DNA of 64,000 nt from Caenorhabditis elegans (taxonomy: Eukaryota; Nematoda; Chromadorea; Rhabditida; Rhabditidae). The notes under the pieces are model-generated. The model made no database searches. It was given only the letters and a program-made list of their open reading frames with translations, and was not told where the DNA came from. The translations under genes and the position numbers were made by a program. Shown here piece after piece: positions 1-12,640 of the stretch; within the stretch, counting starts at the first letter, position 1, and each line of letters begins with the position of its first letter. The stretch lies in NCBI RefSeq assembly GCF_000002985.6, contig NC_003282.8, positions 8,246,001 to 8,310,000 of the forward strand, read 5' to 3'.

Positions 1-471
1 CGATGATGAACCAACTGAAGAATCTATTTATTTGAGTGCAAGAGTCCTCCAGCTTGTCAAAATGGAATCATTGATCTCGAAAGAAGTATCAAAAGAAGAT
101 CAAGAGATTCTTCGAGGTTACTGTAGATCCAACGATCATAAGGACAAAGTGGAACCAATTTTCGAGGCTATTGCGGTGTCAATTCTTGAGAAGGTTGCGT
201 CGAAAAATGAGTTTATTCGGAACGTTTCGATTCCTGGACAGTTGAGAATGTTTGCAGTTGATGAGAATAAGGTAAGAAGAGAATTTTAACGTTGATTTCT
301 GAAAATATAAAGTTTCAGTCAAAGTTTTCGACAATGGCTCTTCTCATTGTTCGATGTGATTTATTCTACTACTCTTGGAATAAGCCTGCATTGGATGATG
401 AAGATCAATTGGATCCGACTTGGGCAAATATGACACGCCGTCCAAGTGTAACCCCTCCAGATTCACAATGA
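1..471 (+). CDS. 3' end of an unrecognised protein-coding gene (partial)
   Basis: The last two exons are visible: codons run from base 2 to 271 (donor GTAAG), an intron follows to 318 (acceptor TTTCAG), and the final exon 319-471 ends in TGA. The visible tail is about 140 residues. It is mostly helical, with alternating hydrophobic and charged residues, and includes a short segment reading ALLIVRCDLFYYSW. It ends in an acidic/proline stretch finishing VTPPDSQ. I do not recognise the family. The frame stays open to the left edge, so the gene extends outside the window. The splice sites and lack of stops make a real gene very likely; the function is unknown. Confidence 0.75.
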
Positions 472-3400
472 TCTAATTGAACTTTTGATTTCAAAATTCT
501 TAAAAGCTGTTTGAAAATTTTGGAAACCATTTACCGCATTTCCTCTATTAGGCTTGCTCTATTACGAGCCAATCGAAAATCCGTCTTGCACCCAAAACAA
601 CAATTGGTAAGGGCCCTGTGTCGAGTGACATCGCATTTTTTGTAGTCTTATAGAAGCGTTACAGAAATGTTTTATTTGAATTGGAAGGAATGAAAACCGC
701 TCTAAAACCGCTCCAGAAACGTGCCGAAAGAAAAAAGTTCGGCACATACCGCACATCTCTGATTGGTAGCTACAACAAAAAATGAAAACTGGCAATTCTG
801 GAATGATCTATTACAGTTTATATACAAAATTACTTGTTTTGTGATTCAAATTGTATTGACCATTTTCAAAATAATAACAAAATCAAAAAGTGACGTTACC
901 ATTATTAGAATCACTTTACAAAAAATGATCATCATAAAAATGAGTCCTTCATCTTCGAACTTCAGATTTTTATGATTTTTATTTCGGTGTATGGAGGATG
1001 GAAAACTGCAAACAATTGCTACTAATTTGGAAATGGGTCAATTCTTGTGTATCATGAACATTTAAAAGCTATATTTAAAATTTAAAAACAATACTTCATT
1101 GTAACGTTATTTCTGGTAGAACAAAGTTTTGGTGCATACTAATAAAGTCCATCGGGGAAACAAAAATGCTGGAAATACGCAAACTGGACTTGTCTCTTTT
1201 TCAGCCAGAAGCTTTTTAAGACAAAGAAATTCAAGGTTTTAAAGTTTTCAGTTTTCTCAGTGATCCTAAATCTATTGCTAGCCTAACGTGTTAAACTGAC
1301 AAGAATGGTTGAAATTAGTAATATATTCCAATTTAAAATTATCTTTTTGCTTAACATTTTAAGAATGAAATCGTTTTTAATAAAATAAATTTTTTACAAA
1401 ATTCTAACGCTTTCAGTTTTCTCACTTAAAACTCTAGTTACAGTACACCAATTAAAATATTCAAAAGAGTAATTCGAATAAAAGTTTACCCCAAAGGTAC
1501 CACAAGCACTTTTAATCTAAGCGATCATCTTCTATGTCATCTTCACAGTCACTTGAAATATAAATCTTACGTCTAGATCAGTAATACGTTGGCCGTGGAA
1601 GGCCTTTAAATTGTTAGATATGGAAAAATGGTAGGTGACAAAATATTTGGTTTTGTGTAAAATTGAATCTATCTAATAAAACAAAATTACAGCATGTTTC
1701 AGTTTGTAAAATTGTTATATGTGAACAAATGTTTTGTTTGCGGGGATTTTTGAACAATTTATTGCATATGTTTCTGGTTATAGGGAAAATTTGTCCAAAA
1801 CATTTTCAATATATTTCCAAACTTTAAAAACCTTAAATTTATAATTATTCCCTGATGTAACTCATATCACGGAGGTGAAATTTTTTAAAAAATTGAATTT
1901 CTTGTTGAAACTCGCGTATCTTGTATTTTACCTAGGCAATATAATTACTTTACTTATTGTCCTATAATTCAGATTTTTAAATGATGCAATGTTTTTTTTT
2001 TCAAATAGTTATACTTATTCTCTAGAAGCTATATGTTGTGTTTTGGACTAATCAAGTTTTTGGAAGATATCCTCAGATAGTCTGGTGACGTTTGATTGAG
2101 TGTTCAAGAACATTTCGAAGATAGAAAGAACAAGAAGACATGAATGATCTAGAACATTTTGATCGGGAAAATCCGAAAAAAAACTGATATTAAATTAACC
2201 CAATCGTCAAACGTTATTATTCTTTGTATTCTATAGTATATCGTATATAGTATAGTATATAGTATAGTAAAATATTCCATCAAACATATATCAATGTAGG
2301 GAGAAATTAAAAAAAAACACAAGAGAGAAAGTAGAAAACCAATCACCACACTTAGAAACATACATTAGGATATATCGTATCAAAAATGTTCCATTTAAAA
2401 TAAATACTGAAACTCACAAATTATATTGCGGATTGTTCTCAATACTATTTAGTTCTAAAAAATTATGGTAACACTGTACAGGTTAACAAGGAAATATCTC
2501 CACAACAACAACAAGAATGTTCCTCTTCTCATATCAATTCGCTACAAGGATTCACTTCTTTTCTGTTAGTATTTTTCAAAAGATATCATGTTTTGCATTT
2601 AATCCATTCACTGAATTATTAAGGTCCATGATTGACCTATTTAAGTCCACCTTTGTTCACCAAAACATCATCCATACATCTTTACCAAGTGTCATTCACC
2701 GAGGAACTCCACACGTTATTTGGAAAACCTGACACAGTTAACCGACTCCCGCTACAGCCAGATCCGTAGTTAGATACCGAATATTTTTGCATGCCGCCAT
2801 GCACTTTTAATATAAGACAGAAGATAGCTGTGTGGAAATGATGAGTGAGTAAACGTACAAGACTGATTTCAGTAATTCATTCAAAAATTCATTCAGTAAA
2901 ATTAAAATTAAAATTAATAAGTAAAAATTAAAACTCGGTGAACGGGAACATGGGATATTTAATGAATTCGGCGTTTGGCGCTAGCTTCTTGCTCTAGTTC
3001 GGTCCAAAAAAACTTGGAAAATGGCAAAACTTGGACGAAATTTGGGCAAGACTGACAGGACTTGATTTAGGCTGCGCCCAAGTTTGACCCTAACTTTTGG
3101 GTAAGACTTTGGCAAAAGTTGCATCAAACTTTCGCAAAATTAGACCTAATAAAAAAAACAAAAAAAAAAGAATTTAGGAATGCTAAAAATTTCGCTGAGC
3201 TTATCACTGAATTTACATTTTTTGTCTGATATAAAATACATTTTCACCTTATAATTTTTATCCCACAAGGTTGGTTTCACTGAGAATTATTAAAACTGTT
3301 TTCTTTGCAGGAATTCAAAAACAAAACTACAAATAAATCCATTTACGTTTGAAGTGATGAAAAACCAAACAGCTGAGAAAACAGTTGATGTTCGGAATTG

Positions 3401-6400
3401 GATAAATCTGCACAGAAATTTTTTATCTTCTTCAATGTGAAAATTTCTGACAATTCAACCATCTATTTCGAATACAGCATTAGTTGTGGGACTGAATTTA
3501 TATTTCAAAGACCACAATTTTCTACGCACTGTACAGTAAAACATTCAACCAAAAAGTACAACAGCGGTAGTCATACAATATTCATTTATACAGCAAACAA
3601 AGATTTTACCAGCAGAGGAGTCCCTTTCGGATGATATCCTGCCGACACACCGAAAGCCTAGACATATACAAAGTATGACCAGACACAGGGGAAAAGTAAA
3701 GCAAATATAGACAGTATGATGAATTCTCGTCGTGAAAAATAAAAACGATCGTTGCGATCAAACAAAATGTAATGAAATTTCAATGACAATCGGGAAAAGG
3801 AGAGTGGTTGAATAAATTACAAAGCGCGTGGTAGAATTGCGTAAAAATTTAGTTGGACTGTTGAAAAGTGCACTATTGAGGTTATTTGGAAATGACGTAC
3901 GTTGAATAAAACACCTAAACACTGAGATAGCTTTCTATCAAAATCAAAAATCGAGATTTCGTTCCAAATATGAAAGTTTATAAAATTTGATCAAAATTCG
4001 TAAAATAATCATTTCAACATCTACACCGCATTTAACAATAAACTACATATTATTATCACCTGATGAAATGGTATTAATTTTTAGAACACACCTGATAACA
4101 ATAATCACAAATCAGATATATTTTTTAAACTAAGAGGTTGGGATCATAGTGTTAGATAACCGTTATGCCGTATAATTTTGGCTATCGGTGGCAACATCCT
4201 TGGCAACTTTTGAATTATTCTTTTAAACAAGGTTGTCATGATCTTGCTGAATCTACTAGCCGTAATGCAAAAGGTTGGAAAAATTGATTATAATTTTCTG
4301 TACATAACTTGGAAAACTTATTTCAGAAGTTCCTAATAAGCCACCTATGTTGCTAGAAAGTTGTCTCTAAATATGGCTCGAATATAAAGTTGAGAGAATT
4401 TGCTGTCAAATAACTTTGAACGTAATTAACCTATAAATAAAATAAGTAAAACTGAAAATCATCTCCTTCTTGCCTGATTATTCAAATTTAATTTTTAAAA
4501 ATTTCGATTATTTGAACATTTAAACAAGGAATTTAGCACAAATCACACTTCCATATTCTTATCTACAAAGAAAAGTCAAGGAAAGGTTGTTGGATATATT
4601 TGTGTCAGTGAATGACAAACATTTTCGGCAAGTTGAACTTTTGACCGTCCGGCTACCAAATGTCTAAACGTCTAAGCAATTCGAAATTAAGATTCCTGCT
4701 AATTGTGTAGTAGCAACTTTCTTTCGAACTGCTAAGTTATACTCAAAATGACCTCGAAAGACAGGATTTAATGATGACCCCTCTTGAAAATGTTTATAAA
4801 TGTTTAAGATTATTCAAAATTTTGAAAAATCGGAAAAATTAAGCTTGAAATGTGAAATAATGACAACTTCTAAGTGCCGCCCAGCGGCTGGAAATTTGTC
4901 GTTGAGAATAATAAAAAGTTATGAATATGAAATTTGGTATTTTCAGGTCATCTTGAGTAATATTCTATTAGAAATTGTAAAAAGTCCAATGAATTTTTTA
5001 AATCATAATTTTAAACATTAAATATTTTCTGTTTCTGTTTTTGTTCATATATTTCAATAGTCAAACATATTATTAAAGAAAAAATAAACAACTTAATAAT
5101 ATATCTCGTTAAAAACAAATATGCGTTGCTAGTAAAAAGTCAGATAAAACCACTGAAACTCTCATTTGACTGAATTCTGAAACTGATAACTTTAAAACAT
5201 TCGCATCAACTTTATTTTTAACTTTGCAAAACCTACTTCGTCTATAATATATTGGTTGATCTTTCGTGCTTCTCCTTTTTAGTTCACTGATTACCAGTTT
5301 TCAGTCTTTCGTTTTTCAGATAATACCTATAAGTCTATAGACAAGGTTTTTAGAGATCTGGAAACAAAAATAACAAGGCTCTATAATCTACGCCACAAAA
5401 CGCGTTTAAAAATAGAAAAAAAGAAGCATAAGGTACATAAGAATCAAACAGAATAATGACGGTTCAAAAATCAGTTCCATCAAAATCTGAATAAAAAACG
5501 ATTTTTTTCGCGAATTGGTGATAGGAGTTATCACGAGAATGAAAAAGGAAGGAGGCGAAATTCAATTGAAAAAGGAGAGAGAGCACGCTATAAACGTTTG
5601 ATTTTTCTCCTTTGTGCATTCTAAAGAACACTTTTTGGACTTGTAATTTATTTTATCATATAGAAATTTATTCTTGTCTCAATATTAAGATGACTGCTAG
5701 AGGGTGAAATATTGATCAGGAAGCAAATTATTTTTTAAATTGATATCCGAGGAAAATCAGAAACCAAAACGGGCTTATGAAGTACACTTGGGAACAAGCA
5801 CAGTGAAAAATGTATAAAATGTTTTTTAACTACTACGATCAAATTCAGTTGATCAAAACGTTTTCCTGTTGAAACTGAACTTTTTTCAGGAAACTGCATG
5901 GTTTCTGAAAAGTTGGCACCCATAAACGGCCTTTTGTTTTTAATTATAAAAGTGTAGTAGCGCAGTAGGCATTTTGTCAAAATATACTCAACATGTACCA
6001 GACAGACTAAATACCAAAACCAATGAAATGTTTTAGATAATTCATAAATTTCAGTCAAAGATTTGGCAACTTGCTTAATTTTTGAATAATTTGGCCGTTT
6101 GGAAAAATCATTGCATAGACCCAAAAATGTGCAAACTCAAATAATTCAAACATATTTTAGGTGTAAAACGCGAAGAATTGTTAATTTAAAAAATCATGAT
6201 AAAAAACTGAGTAATTCCAACTTTTTGACTGTTATCAAAAAATGTTCAAAAATGTTTGAAAGGTTTTTGGTAATAATGATAATTGGTAATCATATTTGGC
6301 TTAAATTTTTCCAGTTACAAAGTTATCATAAAATGGAACATTTTGAATCACACATCTTCCAATAAGGAATCTCATATCTTGCAACGATCTCAGGTGTACG

Positions 6401-7019
6401 GTGGATTACGGTTGGCACAGTGAGATGCCAACGCTGTCATTGGATGTTTAGTTCACAATTTTAATTTTGCTTATAATTGAGTTAAAAAACTGAGAAAGAT
6501 AAAACAATTGAAAATAATTTTCAAAAGCAGCATTGGCTGGGTAAGAAAACCAAAATTTACATGCGAAAAATGTTTCAAATATTCCCATCGTTTCACGCCA
6601 TCGATGCTATAAATTAAGTATAGCTTAATTAAATTCGAGAATCCAGTAAGTTTTTTTTTGTTAAGTGCAGAAAAAGTAACTTTGAAATTGAACTTTTTTA
6701 TCAAGAAGCATTTCCGGAAATACGAAAAACAGAATAAAAATTGTGAAACGAAACTGATTGAAATATACTATTTACATATAACCAGAACAATTTTTTTTGG
6801 CTGAAATTTATCAAGGAAGTAATTTTTCCAACTAAAATTGACAGCTAACATTTTTAGTTGATGTTCTCTGTAAATACTTTAATAAAAATTATTAATAAAA
6901 TTCCATACTTGGTCACGTACTTATCATATTTTGTAGCTTTTCGCACAGAAATTCCAAATTTCGATCATATTTCCGATACTGCGCCACACAAATGTTATAA
7001 ACGCATTGAAGAAGACTCT

Positions 7020-7100
7020 CCAAATGACGCACGTGGTGTCGCGGTAGTGTGTTTGGCTCTCGTCCAACAGGCCGCTGGTTTGATGCCCGCTGACTGCGGT
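7020..7100 (+). other. tRNA-like relic (possible tRNA-Glu-type pseudogene)
   Basis: The segment contains a D-arm-like stretch (GGTGTCGCGGTAGTG). A 4-bp anticodon-type stem encloses the seven-base loop CTCTCGT, which would place CTC (Glu) at the anticodon. A T-arm-like GCTGG/TTTGATG/CCCGC follows with four of five pairs. The 7-bp acceptor stem does not pair, so a functional tRNA is unlikely. It could be a decayed tRNA gene or a tRNA-derived repeat; a covariance-model scan would decide. Confidence 0.35.
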
Positions 7101-7886
7101 GACGATCAACTCTTACCTACTATGACAAAAACAATGGTTAGACGTTACTCGTACTGTCTGAGCAGTTTTGTTTTTTTTTTCGAAAAAAAGTTTACATTTT
7201 GCCATATTTACATAAATATTCCATTAGTATTTAACCACAATGCTCTATAAGTTCAATAGAAGTTAAGCTTTCCTAGGAAAGTGTGACTTTTAAATTAATA
7301 AAGTTTTGAAAACATATTCATGTTGATGGTTTAAGAGTTTCGAAGAGATGACAAATAACTTTGGAGCAGGAGAAGGTCTAAAAAATCAATTTAGAAAATC
7401 GTCAAGTAAAATCGAAAATGTGTGGACATTAAACAGTTGACTGCACTTGACTGTTTTCTAACATCATTCTTGTGTTTCGGCAACTACAGTACATCTTTTC
7501 ATCTTTAAATCGTAGTATGAACTTAACAAGAGTAAAAGTTGCACGTTTTATTTGTTGATCGACCGAGAAGCTCGGCGAGCCCTACCAAACATTGTATATG
7601 ATTTGCGAGAAACATGTTTGGGAAAAGAAGGATTGATGTGTGGTCAGTGAAATTGATCTAAAAACTAAAATCAAGGGATCACTTGTGCGCGGGGGAGGTT
7701 TCAACAATAAAACAACAATTGTGGGGGAAAATCCGGAATAATAAGGCACCGGAAGTATTATATTTTTCTTAATTACAATTATCTTTGATTTTTATCGAAA
7801 AACAATTTTCTGTTTCAAACAAGAAATGTACTCACTCCCGACATAAAAATAATATTTTGAAATGGTGATTTTATAAAAGTTTGGGA

Positions 7887-8096
7887 CCTTTAAGTAGTAC
7901 AATAAAACGTTTTTACCGTTAACTCGCAATGTAATTTGGCTTTTCTATGTTTCTCGTAATTTACCCAAGTTTATGATTTTTTTTACAATTTACATGTGTT
8001 TCAATGTTTAAAAAAAGTAAAATTTTTAAGAGAAAGCATGTGAAAATAGAAGAATATTGCAAAATGACGAGGAATGGACACTGTACTACTTAAAGG
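7887..8096. repeat. Small inverted repeat, MITE-like
   Basis: A 15-bp arm (CCTTTAAGTAGTACA, 7887-7901) is repeated as its exact reverse complement at 8082-8096, giving a unit of about 210 bp. Both ends also carry a nearby TTTTTACCGT-type motif. Worm genomes contain many copies of a CTACTTTAAAGG-type repeat, so this is probably a member of that dispersed family. No coding capacity. Confidence 0.6.
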
Positions 8097-9929
8097 TGCA
8101 TACCATTTTTACCGTATTTTTGAAAATCATCTCGCAACTGGGTATAACTTTCCAGTATTCAAGTTGGAGAATGTTAAAGTTCAAAAACTAATTTTTGAAA
8201 ATGTTTGAGAATCTCCAAGCCGATTATTTTTTTGGGATGAACTTTTTATGATGTCACGAGATAAGAAAACGGACATTGGCCAAGTTGCAAGAGAAACTCG
8301 CTATGACGTTCAAACAATTTAACTGAATTTTTTCTTTGAAGATTACGGAAAAAGATAATATGAGTACTTCCCTCATTTGATCAGCCAGCTTTTTCCAAAG
8401 ATTAGTGAAACAAGAAAACAAAGAAACAGGATCAAACGGGAAGCTGAGAGATGTTGGAGAAGGAAGGAGAAGTCACAGCTACCGTATTGGATGCGGAGAA
8501 GAATCGGATAATTAACTGAAATACGTCACGCACATATGGGTGATCGAAAACCTTTTTTTCAAGCGGAACAAAAGATCAGAATGTGAAGTCTCAGACAGTC
8601 AATTGAAAATTTATAAGGGAACGGAAATTGATTAGTTGAAAGTATAAACAGTTGTTCATAAATTAAAATTATACGCTATGTAAGTACTTGTTTAGAATTC
8701 TCTGGTCTTCTCTTTATTCTGTCATATTTTTCGGATACAAAAGTTTTGGAAACTTTTTTATGTCGTCCCAAAATGAAAATCCGCTCATTTTTTTCTGAAA
8801 TTGTTACATCGCATTTAGTTTTCCTAAAGTTTTTCATATGGTGAAGTATTCAAAATTAATAAAGAGTTTTTACAAAACCATAAATGTTTGGTTAAAATAT
8901 TTTTAAAAAAATGAATCAATTTTTGAAAATTATATTTTGACGGCGAATTCCGCCACAGGTTTGTTATTTTGCAAAACAATTATGGAGTTGTTAACACACT
9001 TTTTTGGGCACTAAAAAAGTATCAGCGAAGAAACGAATAGATAAGATCGCAAATATTTAAATAAATAAACACTGAAAATGTGAAAGAATTTTATAAAAGT
9101 TTAAAACATTGGCAATATTCAATTCCAGAAAAAGAAAAAAGTACCTTTAAAATTTTTGGTTAATTTTGATTTGTTTAACGTGTTTAGCAAGTAATACTTC
9201 CTCGTAAAAGAATAATTGAGATATTTTTGGCATAAGAAACCTATTGCCTTTTGTAAACCGGTACAATGCCTAAATAATTTTCATTGCACACTTTTTTTTT
9301 AATTACCCAACATTCTTGGCAAGCTAATTTCACCAAAATATATTTTCTAGCTCTTCTCCTTTTATAACCGGTACTTATTTTTAATCAAACTACATCGAAA
9401 CAACCAAATTGTGCATCGGAGTATTGCAGAGATAAGATGCTGATAGCATCGTACTTTGCATGTCCTTGTAGCCTCATGACATTTCATCTTATGAACCACC
9501 GCGAGGTAAAAATGGAACATTAGATGGATTATCCAAGAAAGACTTCAAAAATCCAGCAGGGGGTGCAAAAATAGTTTGAAAATGACATTATCGATTTTAA
9601 ACGCATTGGAACATTAAAACATTCTCAAAAATTAGTGGCCTTCATTCCGAGATGACAAACTTTTTGGTGGCAAAGGTTCTTTGGGGGCATAGTATCCAAG
9701 GAGACAAAGTATCCAGTAGACAAACTGGGGTGTATCTTGGGGGGCATATTTTTGGTGACAACCTTTTTTTCAACTAGATTTTTGTTCACATTTTTCTGGA
9801 ATAAGTTTTTTAATGCAATTTTCAATCGATTATCGGTTATAATTCCCTCACAATTGAATGTATGAACGATGGTCTTTTGGGAAAAGCTGTAAAACGTCCA
9901 ACTAACTTGGAATATCGTGAGGCTCTTCC

Positions 9930-10320
9930 TGATGGTCTGATCCTTCAGCTCCGAAGGATCGTAAGGGTACCTCCTGATGGTCTGATCCTTCAGCTCCAAA
10001 GGATCACGAGGCTCTTCCTGATGTTCTGATCCTTCAGCTCCGAAGGATCACATGGGCACCTTCTGATGATCTGATCCTTCAGATAAGAAGGATCGTAAGG
10101 GTGCCTCCTGATGGTCTGATCCTTCAGCTCCGAAGGATCGTAAGGGTACCTCCTGATGGTCTGATCCTTCAGCTCCAAAGGATCACGAGGCTCTTCCTGA
10201 TGTTCTGATCCTTCAGCTCCAAAAGAACATGAGGCTCTGCCTGATGATCTGATCTTTCAGAGCCGAATGATCACATGGGTACCTCCTGATGTTCTGATCT
10301 TTCAGCTTCGACGGATCATA
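9930..10320 (-). repeat. 44-45 bp minisatellite, about 9 units (left arm)
   Basis: Tandem units of 44 or 45 bp share the core CTGATCCTTCAGCTCC and alternate between a GTAAGGGTACC-type and a CACGAGGCTC-type half. I count about nine units. Unit lengths are mixed, so a reading frame is not kept across the array. The short open frames repeating ELKDQTIRR here are by-products of the repeat rather than evidence of a gene. Confidence 0.85.
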
Positions 10321-10649
10321 TGGATTTTTGACAAAATTTGAAAAAAAAATTTTGAAAAAAAACTCGAAATTTTTTTTGTTATTCTTCATTCTTTAAAGAA
10401 TAGTTCAAATTTATCATGATAGGACCGAAAACTTTCAAGAAACAGTATAACTATACATGATAATCAGCTTCTACCAAATAATGATAAATTCTCCGCGATG
10501 ACAAACTTTTGGGTGACAAAGTATCTTGGTGGACAAACAAAAATTACCGAAAACTGATGTAAGGAATAGTGAAATAGAGTCCTATGGACTATTAAACATG
10601 TTCAGTAGGTGTATTCAGGACTGTCCGTCAAAATAAAAAAAAGTTTGTC

Positions 10650-10720
10650 AGACGAAGTTCGAACCTGGGACCTGTAGGATGCAAAGTGCGCTCACTACCA
10701 CTACACCAGCTATGCGAAAG
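10650..10720 (-). other. tRNA-like sequence in left arm of fold-back element
   Basis: Read on the minus strand, it has an A-box-like TAGCTGGTGTAGTGG (complement of about 10698-10712) and a B-box-like GGTTCGAACTT (complement of 10655-10665). The spacing suits a tRNA gene, with TTTGCAT between them as in tRNA-Ala(TGC) anticodon loops. The anticodon stem does not pair, so it is a tRNA-derived relic rather than a tRNA gene. The same sequence lies in the opposite arm at 11683-11755. Confidence 0.55.
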
Positions 10721-11682
10721 TCGGCCAGCCTCATCGAAGGCTATAATAAAACTTAGTTCGCACGAGTATGATCGACATTCAACAAACAGTAATATCTCTC
10801 AACAAGAATTTCTTCATGGAATTGAGGTCATTTGACTATTTTTATCGGTTTTTCAAGTTGAGCATAGGGTCTTTTAATTTTTTGAGCATAGAAAATCATG
10901 AAAGCTGCCTGTTCCTTGGAAAAAAATAAAAAATAAATTTTAGGCCTAATCAAATTTTTTCCGGATATTGTTTTTTTGTCATGATTATATGTTTTTAAAT
11001 TTTTTATAATGTGTTTTATAATTAAATTCGCTATTATTTCCATCGTAATGTCCTTTTCGAGGCAGAATTTGCATTAAATTTCATTGAAAGTTTCGTGCGT
11101 CAAATAGGATGCTTCATACGCAAACGTAAAGTACGCAAACACCGACCGTATACCGTATTCATCGAAACAAATTAAATTTTTTGCAACATCTATTTTTCAG
11201 CTCGAACTGTTAAATTTTGCTTGAAATGAAGGAAATAATGACGAATTTTGTTATAAAACACATTATAAAAAATTTAGAAACATATAATCATGACAAAAAA
11301 ACAATATCCGGAGGAAATTTGATTAGGACTAAAATTTATTTGTATTTGTTCCATTTTTCGATATAATATTATCATTTTTGTTCAACTTTCTGGTTCAAAA
11401 TACAGAGATACACACAATGGACATGAAATGATCACTTTTCAGGAAATATTTTAGGCCAGATACGTCTATTTCGATCCAGGATACAAGGAACAGGCAGCTT
11501 TCATGATTTTCTATGCTCAAAAAATTAAAAGACCCTATGCTCAACTTGAAAAACCGATAAAAATAGTCAAATGACCTCAATTCCATGAAGAAATTCTTGT
11601 TGAGAGATATTACTGTTTGTTGAATGTCGATCATACTCGTGCGAACTAAGTTTTATTATAGCCTTCGATGAGGCTGGCCGAC

Positions 11683-11755
11683 TTTCGCATAGCTGGTGTA
11701 GTGGTAGTGAGCGCACTTTGCATCCTACAGGTCCCAGGTTCGAACTTCGTCTGAC
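11683..11755 (+). other. tRNA-like sequence in right arm of fold-back element
   Basis: Mirror copy of 10650-10720. The A-box-like motif is at 11690-11704 and the B-box-like GGTTCGAACTT at 11737-11747. A poly-T run follows shortly after (11760-11767), which could act as an RNA polymerase III terminator. The intact internal promoter-like boxes are the noteworthy feature; the cloverleaf is degenerate. Confidence 0.55.
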
Positions 11756-11987
11756 AAACTTTTTTTTATTTTGACGGACAGTCCTGAATACACCTACTGA
11801 ACATGTTTAATAGTCCATAGGACTCTATTTCACTATTCCTTACATCAGTTTTCGGTAATTTTTGTTTGTCCACCAAGATACTTTGTCACCCAAAAGTTTG
11901 TCATCGCGGAGAATTTATCATTATTTGGTAGAAGCTGATTATCATGTTTTTTTTTTCAAATTTTGTCAAAAATCCATATGATCCGTC

Positions 11988-12640
11988 GAAGCTGAAGGAT
12001 CAGAACATCAGGAGGTACCCATGTGATCATTCGGCTCTGAAAGATCAGATCATCAGGCAGAGCCTCATGTTCTTTTGGAGCTGAAGGATCAGAACATCAG
12101 GAGGTACCCTTACGATCCTTCTTATCTGAAGGATCAGATCATCAGGCAGAGCCTCATGTTCTTTTGGAGCTGAAGGATCAGAACATCAGGAAGAGCCTCA
12201 TGATCCTTTGGATCTGAAGGATCAGACCATCAAGAGGTACCCTTACGATCCTTCTTATCTGAAGGATCAGATCATCAGAAGGTACCCATGTGATCCTTCG
12301 GATCGGAAGGATCAGAACATCAGGAAGAGCCTCGTGATCCTTTGGAGCTAAAGGATCAGACCATCAGGAGGCACCCATGTGATCCTTCGGAGCTGAAGGA
12401 TCAGAACATCAGGAAGAGCCTCGTGATCCTTTGGAGCTGAAGGATCAGACCATCAGGAGGCACCCTTACGATCCTTCTTATCTGAAGGATCAGATCATCA
12501 GAAGGTGCCCATGTGATCCTTCGGAGCTGAAGGATCAGAACATCAGGAAGAGCCTCGTGATCCTTTGGAGCTGAAGGATCAGACCATCAGGAGGTACCCT
12601 TACGATCCTTCGGAGCTGAAGGATCAGACCATCAGGAAGA
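11988..12640 (+). repeat. 44-45 bp minisatellite, about 15 units (right arm)
   Basis: Same repeat as the left-arm array in opposite orientation (core GGAGCTGAAGGATCAGA), but with about 15 units instead of nine. The arms have therefore changed copy number since they were last identical. Unit types alternate (GGTACCCTTACGATCC, AGAGCCTCGTGATCC), with a variant containing TTATCTGAAGG. Confidence 0.85.

Larger units (their letters stand above)
472..9635. other. Long AT-rich intergenic region without a supported gene
   Basis: About 9.2 kb. Short open frames occur (for example 3398-3634 plus and 5735-6124 minus), but they lack convincing splice partners, domain-like composition or conserved motifs, so I do not call them genes. 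Contents I can name: a TATAGTATA-rich simple stretch near 2230-2275, a degenerate GGCAAAACTTG-type repeat at about 3005-3150, a tRNA-like sequence at about 7020-7100, and a small inverted repeat at 7887-8096. The rest is featureless to me. Confidence 0.6.

Noticed and set aside
5735-6124. 129-codon minus-strand frame
   Set aside because: Composition looks like random AT-rich translation, with no splice signals around it and no family resemblance.
7810-7817. CTGTTTCA motifs (also near 37782, and reverse near 31966 and 37660) as possible 21U-RNA (Ruby) promoters
   Set aside because: Four 8-mer hits on two strands of 64 kb of AT-rich DNA is close to chance, and this part of chromosome IV is, as I recall, outside the main piRNA clusters. 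Small-RNA data would be needed.
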